Below, piece by piece: positions 1 through 6,996 of a DNA stretch of 11,586 nt. The DNA comes from Thermodesulfobacterium sp. (GTDB lineage: Bacteria; Desulfobacterota; Thermodesulfobacteria; Thermodesulfobacteriales; Thermodesulfobacteriaceae). The stretch spans positions 1 to 11,586 of the forward strand of contig JAGGXL010000027.1 in assembly GCA_021163085.1 (NCBI GenBank), given 5' to 3'. Made by a program: the position numbers and the translations under genes. How positions within the stretch are numbered: the stretch's first letter is position 1; the number at the start of each line of letters is the position of its first letter. The notes under the pieces were generated by a model. It was not told where the DNA came from. It saw only the letters and a program-made list of their open reading frames with translations, and searched no databases.

Positions 1-34
1 ATAATGGAGAGAAAAAATAACAGAAAGTATCTTA

Positions 35-1021
35 ATGAAAAATTTAAACCCTTTAGAAATTATTAAATCTGAACTTAATATTATAGAAAATACTTTAAAA
101 ACTTACTTAGACTCTCAGCATCCTTTTATAAATCAAGTAAGTGAATATATCATTTTCTCTGGTGGAAAAAGAATAAGACCTTTATTAATGATTCTTTCTG
201 CTAAGCTATTTTTAAATAATAATATAAAAAGAAAATCTTTAGAACCTCTTTACAGAACATCAATACTTTTTGAATACCTTCATGCAGCAACTCTTCTTCA
301 TGATGATGTAGTTGATGATGCTCAGTTTAGAAGAGGTAGAAAAGCTGCAAGAAATATATGGGGGAATCAGGCAACCATTCTGGTAGGAGATTATTTATAT
401 GCTAAGGCTTTAAAAATTGCAAGTTTGTTGGAAAACCCAAAAGTAATGAATTTAATTACTCAAACCACCCTCATTATGAGTGAAGGAGAAGTTCTTCAAC
501 TTCTTAACATAGATAATTATAGTCTCACAGAATCCGAATATGAAGAAGTTATTTTCAGAAAAACCGCTGTTTTAATTTCGACTTGTTGCGAAGTTGGAGC
601 TATTTTAGGAGGAGCTAATTCTAATGAATGTTTGTTACTTAAAAATTTTGGCAAATATTTAGGACTTGCTTTTCAAATAGTTGATGATCTTCTTGATTAT
701 CTAAGTGAAGAAACAGGAAAAGATTTAGGAAAAGATTTTAAGGAAGGAAAGGTTACCCTACCAGTTATTTATGCCTTAGAATCAGCAGAAAAAGAAGAAA
801 AAAATAGACTCCTTTCTTTACTTAAAACTCCAAATCCTACACAGGAAGATTTTGAGACTGCAAAAAAAATCATCGAGAAAAATAAAGGATTTGTAAAAAG
901 TAAGGAAAAGGCTCAACATTACATAACTCTGGCTAAAGATTGCTTAAAAGAGCTACCCGATAACCTTTATAAAAACTTACTTCTTTTTATCAGTGATTAC
1001 CTCTTAGAAAGGAAAAAATGA
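35..1021 (+). CDS. Long-chain polyprenyl diphosphate synthase (IspB/octaprenyl-type, class I trans-prenyltransferase)
   Basis: This enzyme condenses isopentenyl diphosphate onto an allylic diphosphate to make the long isoprenoid chain used for quinone side chains. The 328-aa length is normal for the family. Visible motifs are GGKRIRP at 43-49 (isopentenyl diphosphate binding), the first aspartate-rich motif DDVVDD at 90-95 followed by RRG at 99-101, FRKTA at 174-178, and the second motif QIVDDLLDY at 214-222. The residue five before the first Asp is Ala85. In this family a small residue there, rather than Phe or Tyr, goes with long products, so I infer C35-C50 and not farnesyl or geranylgeranyl. 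The ATG has only a weak upstream purine run (GAAAG). The 3' end overlaps the next gene by ATGA, so the two are probably one operon. The exact chain length cannot be read from sequence, so I give no symbol. Confidence 0.93.
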   Translation: MKNLNPLEIIKSELNIIENTLKTYLDSQHPFINQVSEYIIFSGGKRIRPLLMILSAKLFLNNNIKRKSLEPLYRTSILFEYLHAATLLHDDVVDDAQFRRGRKAARNIWGNQATILVGDYLYAKALKIASLLENPKVMNLITQTTLIMSEGEVLQLLNIDNYSLTESEYEEVIFRKTAVLISTCCEVGAILGGANSNECLLLKNFGKYLGLAFQIVDDLLDYLSEETGKDLGKDFKEGKVTLPVIYALESAEKEEKNRLLSLLKTPNPTQEDFETAKKIIEKNKGFVKSKEKAQHYITLAKDCLKELPDNLYKNLLLFISDYLLERKK

Positions 1022-1671
1022 AAAACTTGAAGCTACTTGTTTTTGATTGTGATGGTGTTCTTTTTGACTCAAAATTAGCCAACATCAAATTTTATAATTA
1101 TATATTAGAAAAAGTCGGGAGACATCCTCTAACTCCAGAAGAGATAGAGTTTGTTCATATGCATTCAGTAAACGAATGTATTGAATATATATTAAAGAAT
1201 TATCCCGAAAAGTTAAAACTAGCAAAAAAGATTCAAAAAGAGACCCCTTATAACCTTTTTTTTAAGTATTTAAAACCTGAAGAAGGACTTACAGAGTTTC
1301 TAAGCTGGGCAAAAAATTATTTCTACTTAGCTATTTGCACCAATAGAACTACTTCAACATATCCTCTTTTAGAATATTTTAAATTGAAAGATTATTTTGA
1401 TTTTGTAATGACAGCTTCTAAAATTTCTAAAAATAATCCCTCTGCATTACTTACTATTTTAAATTATTTTAAAGTTACTCCAGAAGATACTCTTTACATA
1501 GGTGACTCAAAGGTTGATAAAGAACTTTGCGAAAAATGTAAGGTTAAAATGGTTTCTTTTAAAAATAACGATTTACCGGCAGATTTTTATGTAAAAAATT
1601 ATGAAGAACTTAAAAAGTTTATAGAGACAAACTTTCGTTTTCAGCCTTTAGACAGGAGTAAATCTTATTAA
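1018..1671 (+). CDS. HAD-superfamily hydrolase, phosphoglycolate phosphatase-like (subfamily IA)
   Basis: This is a predicted cytoplasmic Mg-dependent phosphatase of 217 aa. The four HAD motifs are present: DCDGVLFD with nucleophile Asp10 and Asp12 (10-17), the Thr in CTNRT (107-111), a Lys-containing SKISKNNP segment (134-141), and the acidic loop YIGDSKVD (160-167). The helical cap lies between motifs I and II at about residues 18-95, as in subfamily IA. The substrate is unknown. Phosphoglycolate or another small phosphomonoester is the default for the subfamily, and nothing here proves it. The start overlaps the prenyl synthase stop by ATGA and has AAAGGA upstream, supporting co-transcription and coupling. 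The last 53 nt overlap the 3' end of the helicase gene on the other strand. The tail NFRFQPLDRSKSY therefore comes from shared sequence and may be a recent extension. Confidence 0.88.
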   Translation: MKNLKLLVFDCDGVLFDSKLANIKFYNYILEKVGRHPLTPEEIEFVHMHSVNECIEYILKNYPEKLKLAKKIQKETPYNLFFKYLKPEEGLTEFLSWAKNYFYLAICTNRTTSTYPLLEYFKLKDYFDFVMTASKISKNNPSALLTILNYFKVTPEDTLYIGDSKVDKELCEKCKVKMVSFKNNDLPADFYVKNYEELKKFIETNFRFQPLDRSKSY

Positions 1672-3928
1672 AAATTTTTGATGCCTCAAATTTAGTTTCT
1701 TCTATATCAGGAAGTAGAATATATAAAGTTTTTACTGCTCTTGTAAAACCTACATAAAGTAGATTGAACATTTCCAATTTGTTCTTAGCTTTTTCTAAAT
1801 ACCACCCTATTTTACCTTCATATGGAAGATCCTTTTTTCTTCCTCTATAAATTTTTCCGTTGTAAAATATCAAACCCAGATCCGAGGTGTAAGGTCTTTC
1901 TTCCCAGATAAGAGGTAATATAACATGATTAAATTCCAGTCCTTTTGCTAAATGAAGAGTAAGAACCTTAATAGCTGACTTATCTTTTGGCATTTCCAGT
2001 TCATCTTCCGAGTATTTTTCCCAATACTCTAAAAATTCTTCAAGGTCTCCACCTTTGAAAGTAAAATCCAATACCACACTCAAAAATTTATAAAGATACG
2101 CCAGCTCTTTTTTCTTTTTTTCTTCTATTTTAAGCTTCTTTACTATATACTGGCAAAATTCATAAAGAGATAAATAACTACTTGCTTCAAAAAAATCATT
2201 TATATAATTTTCCCAGAAATTGGGATATTCTCTCTTAACAAATTCAATTAGGTTTATGTTATTCTTTCTTCTGAATTTATCTTCATAATACTTTTTTAAG
2301 ATATCAGAAGTTTTTTCCAAAAAACCTCCACTTAAAAATCCAGCCAGAGCTATTTCATCTTCTGAGTAATTAACAAATTTAAGCAGAGAAATTAGTGCGT
2401 TTACAAGGGGAGATTCTTTAATCTTTAAAAATGAACTCCCAATAACTTTAAACCCTTCAGAAAGTAGAAAAGAAGATAATTTAGCAATTTCTTCATTTTT
2501 TCTTACCAAAATAGCTACATCATCTAACTCATCCTGTCTTTTTAATTCTTTTAAAATATTTAATATTTCTATTTCCATAAGTTTTCTTATTCTTTCCTTT
2601 CTTGCTTTCCTGTCCAAACCATCTTCAGCTTTTAAAAATTTACATTTTACCTCTCCTTTAAAATTATTAACCACTTCCTGAATTACATTTTCAAAGCTCC
2701 AGCTAAGATTTCTTAAAGCCGTATTTAATACTTTTTCTTTATCCTCAAATTTTTCTTTACCAAAAATAAGTTCATCTAAAAGCTCTTTTTTTAATTCCTT
2801 ATTCTTACTGAGTTGAGAGAAAAAAAGATTATTAAACCAAACTACCTCTGGAGCACTTCTGTAATTTTTACCCAAAATCTCAACTTTTATAGGATAAGAA
2901 GAAAATTTCTGAATGATTTCTTCCAAAATAAAAGGATCTCCACCTCTCCATTGAAAAATAGACTGTTTGGGATCACCAGCACAGATAAAAAATTTGTTTC
3001 TACTAAGTAAATCTTCAACTATGGGTAAAATTGCTTCCCACTGAACACGATCAGTGTCCTGAAATTCGTCTATTATAATCCCTTCTAAACTTCCAAGTTT
3101 TACATAAATCCAAGGAATGAATTCTGAAGAAGAGGTAAGAAATTCAGATAAAGTTTCTTTCCAAATACCAATAAATAGAATTTTCTCTTTATTAAGTATT
3201 TCTTCTAAATATTTTTTTAAAAAGGTATATAGAATCAGGTAATAATTCTGAGAATTTTTTAAATCTACATTTTCCACCAAATCCGAGATAATATCTTTTA
3301 TTTCTTTTTCTTTATAGGTTTCAAGAATACTTATAAGTTCTTTTTTATAGGTAACATTTTGAAAGATCTTCTCTGTAAACTTTATCAGTCTATTTTTCAT
3401 GTCAATTTTTAACTTTTCTTCATTTGCAAAAAGTTGCTCAACAAACCCTTCCAAAAAACTTAAAAGCTCTTCTTTTTGCCTTGCATCTTCAAAAAGTCTA
3501 TTTAAAGCCTTTTCTATAAGACTTTCCTCTATATAAGTTTTTATTTGAAAATCAGAAGGCATGTCTAATTCATAAGAAAGGGCTCTATAGAGATTTAAAA
3601 GAAAACTATCTATTGTTTTTATCTGAAGGTAATCATATTTTAAAAATATTTCTTCCAAAATAGATTCAGCTTTCTCAGGAGAAATACCAGTCTCTTCAGA
3701 CAAAACCTTTCCCTTTTCTGTTTGTTTAATAATCTCTTTTAAAAATAAAATTATCCTTTCTTTCATTTCAAAGGAAGCTTTATTAGTAAAGGTAATTGCA
3801 AGAAAGTTCTTGAAGTTAAAATTCTCCTTTTGAAAAAGCTGATTAAGCAGTATCAAAGAATTAAGTGCAAGTTGATATGTTTTCCCACTTCCTGCACTTG
3901 CATTGTATATTATTATATTGGCAGACAT
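1619..3928 (-). CDS. UvrD/RecB-family superfamily 1 DNA helicase, AddA-like, without nuclease domain
   Basis: This is a predicted ATP-dependent 3'-5' DNA helicase for double-strand-break processing or other repair. With the start chosen here it has 769 aa. Helicase motifs occur in order: Walker A ASAGSGKT (10-17), the Walker B/DExx line IIDEFQDTD (285-293), GDPKQSIFQWRGGD (318-331), NYRS (355-358), VLTLHLAKGLEF (655-666) and LLYVGFTRA (723-731). DEFQDTD and the ASAGSGKT loop resemble AddA/RecB more than plain UvrD. Full AddA is about 1,150-1,250 aa and carries a C-terminal PD-(D/E)XK nuclease; here the protein ends about 40 residues after motif VI, so that nuclease is missing. No addB-like gene is in the window. 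The ATG at 3928 gives MSANIIIYNASAGSGKT, the usual short lead-in. An in-frame ATG at 3964 would add 12 residues. Neither start has a Shine-Dalgarno sequence. The 3' end overlaps the HAD gene. Confidence 0.88.
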   Translation of the reverse strand: MSANIIIYNASAGSGKTYQLALNSLILLNQLFQKENFNFKNFLAITFTNKASFEMKERIILFLKEIIKQTEKGKVLSEETGISPEKAESILEEIFLKYDYLQIKTIDSFLLNLYRALSYELDMPSDFQIKTYIEESLIEKALNRLFEDARQKEELLSFLEGFVEQLFANEEKLKIDMKNRLIKFTEKIFQNVTYKKELISILETYKEKEIKDIISDLVENVDLKNSQNYYLILYTFLKKYLEEILNKEKILFIGIWKETLSEFLTSSSEFIPWIYVKLGSLEGIIIDEFQDTDRVQWEAILPIVEDLLSRNKFFICAGDPKQSIFQWRGGDPFILEEIIQKFSSYPIKVEILGKNYRSAPEVVWFNNLFFSQLSKNKELKKELLDELIFGKEKFEDKEKVLNTALRNLSWSFENVIQEVVNNFKGEVKCKFLKAEDGLDRKARKERIRKLMEIEILNILKELKRQDELDDVAILVRKNEEIAKLSSFLLSEGFKVIGSSFLKIKESPLVNALISLLKFVNYSEDEIALAGFLSGGFLEKTSDILKKYYEDKFRRKNNINLIEFVKREYPNFWENYINDFFEASSYLSLYEFCQYIVKKLKIEEKKKKELAYLYKFLSVVLDFTFKGGDLEEFLEYWEKYSEDELEMPKDKSAIKVLTLHLAKGLEFNHVILPLIWEERPYTSDLGLIFYNGKIYRGRKKDLPYEGKIGWYLEKAKNKLEMFNLLYVGFTRAVKTLYILLPDIEETKFEASKIFNKIYSCLKAENESLSL

Positions 3929-3964
3929 TAAAGCTAATTGTATTATAATCATATGCATATTCAA
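3918..3964. promoter_or_regulatory. Divergent promoter region between the helicase gene and rsmE, possibly giving leaderless mRNAs
   Basis: Rightward, TTGGCA (3918-3923), a 17-nt spacer and TATTAT (3941-3946) match the sigma70 consensus at five of six bases each. The expected +1 falls on base 3953, the A of the rsmE ATG. Leftward, TATAAT (3947 down to 3942) would start transcription near 3935, seven bases before the helicase ATG; I see no good -35 for it. The two -10 regions share the perfect palindrome ATTATAAT (3942-3949), and ATATGCATAT (3951-3960) is a second palindrome. No Shine-Dalgarno sequence precedes either gene. The promoter assignment is inference from consensus and spacing. Confidence 0.5.
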
Positions 3965-4702
3965 GGTGGAAACAGATTCTTTTTTACTTTTGAAGAAAAA
4001 ACAGGCTTTCTTTCTGAAGAAGAATCACATCATTTAATAAATGTATTGAGAAAAAAAATAGGAGAAAAAGTAAAACTTATTAATGGAAAGGGGAAAGAAT
4101 ATGAAGGAGAAATTTTAGAAATAGCAAAAAAAGGGAAATTTCTCAAAGTTAAAGTAAAACTATTGAAACTTTTAAGAGAAGAAGAAATTCCTTCTAAAAA
4201 AATTGTAGCCCTTATTCCTATCCTGAAGGGAGATAAAACAGAGTTTCTGATAGAAAAGGGAACAGAACTTGGAATAAGTGAATTTATTCCTTTCTGGAGC
4301 GATTATTCTGTTGTAAAAACTTCTTCAAAATTAAATGAGCGTCTAAAAAGAAAAGTTATTAACGCTTTAAAACAATCAGGGAGATTATATCTTCCCGAAA
4401 TAAAAACCCCGATAAATCTAAAAGAATTCTTAGCTCAAGATCCTTTCTCTTCTTTTCTTAAGATTGTAGCTTTACCAGAAGAGGAAATATCTCTCAAAAA
4501 TCTTCTAAAAGAAATAATTGAATTTAAAGAAATTGTTTTAATATCAGGTCCTGAGGGAGGATTCAGTGAAGAAGAAAAAAAATTACTAAAAGAGAAAAAA
4601 TTTTTGCCCTTTAATCTTTCTCCCTATATCTTAAGAGCTGAAACCGCTTCTCTATCTTTAATGAGTTTTATATCTATTCTTACAAGGCTTGAAAAAAGAT
4701 AA
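3953..4702 (+). CDS. rsmE: 16S rRNA (uracil-1498-N3)-methyltransferase RsmE
   Basis: RsmE uses S-adenosylmethionine to methylate U1498 in helix 44 of 16S rRNA in the assembled 30S subunit. It is a SPOUT (trefoil-knot) enzyme. At 249 aa it has the family's normal length. The N-terminal PUA-like part carries NRFFF near residue 7 and the HHLINVLRKKIGE stretch near 26-38. Hallmarks of the methyltransferase part are KGDKTEFLIEKGTELGI (92-108), KQSGR (140-144), the cofactor loop GPEGGF (199-204) and LRAETASLSLMSF (227-239). An in-frame TTG at 3938 would add five residues. I prefer the ATG at 3953 because it puts NRFFF at the usual distance and matches the predicted transcription start. There is no ribosome binding site, unlike most other genes here. 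The gene is divergent from the helicase gene with a 24-bp gap. Confidence 0.93.
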   Translation: MHIQGGNRFFFTFEEKTGFLSEEESHHLINVLRKKIGEKVKLINGKGKEYEGEILEIAKKGKFLKVKVKLLKLLREEEIPSKKIVALIPILKGDKTEFLIEKGTELGISEFIPFWSDYSVVKTSSKLNERLKRKVINALKQSGRLYLPEIKTPINLKEFLAQDPFSSFLKIVALPEEEISLKNLLKEIIEFKEIVLISGPEGGFSEEEKKLLKEKKFLPFNLSPYILRAETASLSLMSFISILTRLEKR

Positions 4703-4757
4703 ATCTATGGTTTTATTAAAATAAGAATTAAATTTGTTTAGAAAGGAGTAGTTTTTT

Positions 4758-5240
4758 ATGGGTGGACGTTCTCGTAAATCTATTTTAAAACAAAAAATGG
4801 CAAAATATTACAGGGAAAGGGAAAATCCGCTTGCTTTGTTAGCTTTGCAGGATGAAATTATTCGTCTCAATAAAGAAAAAATGGATATCTTTCAGGAAAA
4901 TTTAGATTTTTTGAGAAATCTTGACCCATCTTCAGACAGTGAGCCTGCTTCTAAGTTAAGTATAAGACGTTTCCCAAATGAGCAGGAGAAAAAATTTACC
5001 ACAAGAGCCTTTTATGAGGCATTATATCCTATAACCTTGGAATACAGATTTATGCCTCTTCAGGCAATTTTTGTATGGTATTTAAGAGCTTTAGAAATGA
5101 TTTATGGAGAAAAAATTCCCAAAATACATTTAAACAGGCTTCAAAAATGGATAAAATATTGGCTTTCAAGTCTCACTCCTGAACAAGAATTACAACTTAA
5201 AAGTGCAGTAATATCCTGGATTTTAAATAGATTTACATAA
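4758..5240 (+). CDS. Unrecognised 160-aa helical protein
   Basis: I do not recognise this protein. It is a convincing gene: the ATG sits behind a strong ribosome binding site (GAAAGGAG, 10-nt gap), the frame is open for 160 codons, and base use matches its neighbours. The N-terminus is very basic (GGRSRKSILKQKMAKYYRER, residues 2-21). Residues about 25-54 look like an amphipathic helix or short coiled coil rich in Leu, Ile, Glu and Lys. A polar Ser/Pro/Asp linker follows at 56-66. The C-terminal half is aromatic-rich (FYEALYPITLEYRFMPLQ, FVWYLRALEMIYG, WIKYWL) and looks like packed helices. I see no signal peptide, membrane segment, Cys/His cluster or nucleotide-binding motif, so it is probably cytoplasmic. 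It ends 2 nt before the exported DUF4198-type protein, suggesting co-expression. The basic tail could bind nucleic acid or the membrane surface, which is speculation. Confidence 0.75.
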   Translation: MGGRSRKSILKQKMAKYYRERENPLALLALQDEIIRLNKEKMDIFQENLDFLRNLDPSSDSEPASKLSIRRFPNEQEKKFTTRAFYEALYPITLEYRFMPLQAIFVWYLRALEMIYGEKIPKIHLNRLQKWIKYWLSSLTPEQELQLKSAVISWILNRFT

Positions 5241-5242
5241 AA

Positions 5243-6064
5243 ATGTGGGTTTTTCTTTTTATTTTTTATATTCTTCTTACCTCTTCTGCAGAGGCTCAAA
5301 AACTCTTTATAATCTCACTTCCTGATAATTACGGAAAGACAGAAAAAGAAAAAGTATTTTATATCGGTTCAGCAGATCCTACCTTTGGAATTATTTATGA
5401 CCTTAAACCCCCTGAAAATTATTTTATTGTTTCTCCAAATAACAAAAAGATAAAACTAACTCTTTTAAGAACCGAATACGAAGATACGGCTTTAAATATT
5501 AAACGAATTGGATACAAAATTAAAACAATACCCCAGAAGAAGGGAGATTATTACATATGTATAGAAAGTGATTATTCTTTAACAAAGAAATTTAAATTAG
5601 TTAAGTTCTTTGCTAAAGTGCCCTTTCATGTAGAAACAGAAAAAGGATGGGATAATTTATGTGGATTTGAACTGGAAATAAAGCCTTATACAAGACCTTA
5701 TGGGTTAAGTAATAAAGATATTTTCTGGGGACAGGTTTTATATAAAAATAGACCTCTTGATAATGGAACTGTTGAATTTGAAAGATTTAGTCCTGTTTTT
5801 TTAAATCCGGAAGAGTTACCTAAGGATTCATATGGAGAAATAAATTATCCCTATCTAAAGAAAACTGTTAAAACAAATAAAGACGGTTTTTTTGTAATTT
5901 CCTTAAAAGAACCAGGGTGGTGGGTAATTACTATTAGGAAAAAATCAGGTTTTAAAGCACTGGGAAATAAATTTTATCCCCTTGAACTCGTTAATCACCT
6001 TTGGCTCTATATTTTTCCTTCTAAAAATAATCTTTCAAAATTAAATTATAACTTTTTAAATTGA
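5243..6064 (+). CDS. Exported DUF4198-domain protein (periplasmic, nickel/cobalt-uptake-associated family)
   Basis: Residues 1-18 form a hydrophobic signal peptide with probable cleavage after AEA (18/19), so the protein is likely periplasmic. The match to DUF4198 is strongest in the C-terminal part. GFELEIKPYTRPYGL (141-155) and FWGQVLYKNRPLDNGTVEFE (161-180) look like the start of an Ig-like module. TVKTNKDGFFVISLKEPGWWVITI (208-231) fits the family pattern of KTD.NG.F......AGWW. Family members often accompany Ni/Co transporters (NikK-type) or related periplasmic metal functions, but no transporter gene is visible here, so the role is open. The mature N-terminus (QKLFIISLPDN) lacks the His found in many relatives (AH.Q...P); only His129 and His252 occur in the whole protein. 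The signal n-region has no Lys or Arg. No Shine-Dalgarno sequence precedes the ATG, and the upstream gene ends 2 nt before it, so translation is probably coupled. Confidence 0.72.
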   Translation: MWVFLFIFYILLTSSAEAQKLFIISLPDNYGKTEKEKVFYIGSADPTFGIIYDLKPPENYFIVSPNNKKIKLTLLRTEYEDTALNIKRIGYKIKTIPQKKGDYYICIESDYSLTKKFKLVKFFAKVPFHVETEKGWDNLCGFELEIKPYTRPYGLSNKDIFWGQVLYKNRPLDNGTVEFERFSPVFLNPEELPKDSYGEINYPYLKKTVKTNKDGFFVISLKEPGWWVITIRKKSGFKALGNKFYPLELVNHLWLYIFPSKNNLSKLNYNFLN

Positions 6065-6079
6065 TTATTTAAATTACTA

Positions 6080-6109
6080 TTGACCGCTGGCTATTTTTTT
6101 AGTAATAAT
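6080..6109 (+). promoter_or_regulatory. Candidate sigma70-type promoter of the universal stress protein gene
   Basis: TTGACC (6080-6085) is followed after 18 nt by AATAAT (6104-6109), five of six consensus bases in each box; TAATAA one base earlier would give a 17-nt spacer. The expected start near 6116 leaves a leader of about 35 nt carrying AAGGAGG before the ATG at 6151. The 86-nt gap after the DUF4198 gene is the longest between rightward genes here, which fits a separate transcription unit. I see no convincing terminator in the gap. Confidence 0.45.
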
Positions 6110-6150
6110 TTCTTAAAATAGATAATCCTTAATCACATAAGGAGGTTCTC

Positions 6151-6996
6151 ATGTATAAAAAGATTTTAGTTGGAATTGATGGATCAGAAACAAGTATACA
6201 TGCTTTAGAAGAAGCATTAGATTTTTCGAAGAAATACAAAGCTGAAGTTTTAGCTATAAGTGTAATTCCTCAGCACAGAGAACTTGTAAGTTCTTTTTCA
6301 GTTTTTGGTCATATAAAAGATTTACTCAGAAAACCTTATGAAAAAGCCCTTAATGAAGCCAAGGATTTAGCTGAAGACATGGGAGTATCAATAAAAACTT
6401 TTTTAGAAGAAGGTGATCCTTATAAGAAAATTATTGAAGTTGCTCAAAAAGAGGGTTGTGATCTCATTATTACAGGTAGAAGAGGAATTACTTCTTTTGA
6501 AAAGATTTTAATAGGTAGCACCGCACACAAAGTTATTAACAATAGCCCTGTTGATGTTCTTATTGTGCCAAAAAATACTCAAATTAATTTTAAAAAACTT
6601 CTTGCTGGAACTGATACTTCTGAATATGGAAATAAAGCAGTTAAGAAAGCCGGGGAAATAGCCAAGAAATTTAATGGAGAACTTGGAGTTATCTCAGTAA
6701 TTAAAATTCCTGTAGAACCTATTATAGATCTTCAAGAGATTTTAGAAACCTTAAGAAAAGATATGGAATCCTATTTAGTTTCTCTTACAGAAGAAATAGC
6801 TAAGGATGAAGTTAAAGTAGAAATTTTTGTAGATTTTGGAGAACCCTATAAAGTGGTAATAGACACTGCTAAAAAAATAAATGCAACTACCATCGTAATA
6901 AGTGCTTATAGTTCAGCAAGTGAGAAATCTTTGGGAAGCGTAGGGGAAAAAGTAATTGCCAATTCTTTCTGCCCTGTACTAGTAGTTAAAAATTAA
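6151..6996 (+). CDS. Universal stress protein with two tandem UspA domains
   Basis: This is a cytoplasmic ATP-binding UspA-type protein of 281 aa made of two Usp folds in one chain, about residues 1-141 and 147-281. Each domain starts with the typical strand and Asp (ILVGIDGS, 5-12; LLAGTDTS, 150-157). The first domain keeps the full ATP-binding motif G-2x-G-9x-G-S: Gly109, Gly112, Gly122 and Ser123 within GRRGITSFEKILIGS. In the second domain the first two glycines are missing (SAYSSASEKS) and only the GS before VGEKV survives (262-263), so it probably does not bind ATP in the classic way. The gene has a near-perfect ribosome binding site (AAGGAGG) and its own candidate promoter. Its TAA overlaps the dnaB stop on the other strand within TTAA. 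The specific role (stress survival, energy sensing) is not shown by sequence. Confidence 0.93.
   Translation: MYKKILVGIDGSETSIHALEEALDFSKKYKAEVLAISVIPQHRELVSSFSVFGHIKDLLRKPYEKALNEAKDLAEDMGVSIKTFLEEGDPYKKIIEVAQKEGCDLIITGRRGITSFEKILIGSTAHKVINNSPVDVLIVPKNTQINFKKLLAGTDTSEYGNKAVKKAGEIAKKFNGELGVISVIKIPVEPIIDLQEILETLRKDMESYLVSLTEEIAKDEVKVEIFVDFGEPYKVVIDTAKKINATTIVISAYSSASEKSLGSVGEKVIANSFCPVLVVKN

Noticed and set aside
1..34. Possible 3' end of a gene upstream of the prenyl synthase
   Set aside because: Stops exist at 2-4 and 18-20 in two frames, and a short frame from ATG 4 runs to 66, but 34 bases are too few to assign any of them.
2813..3010. 65-codon rightward frame inside the helicase gene
   Set aside because: Antisense shadow over the region encoding GDPKQSIFQWRGGD, with no protein features of its own.
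6065..6150. Terminator after the DUF4198 gene
   Set aside because: A T7 run (6094-6100) is present, but the preceding GCTGGC does not form a stem, so no intrinsic terminator can be supported.
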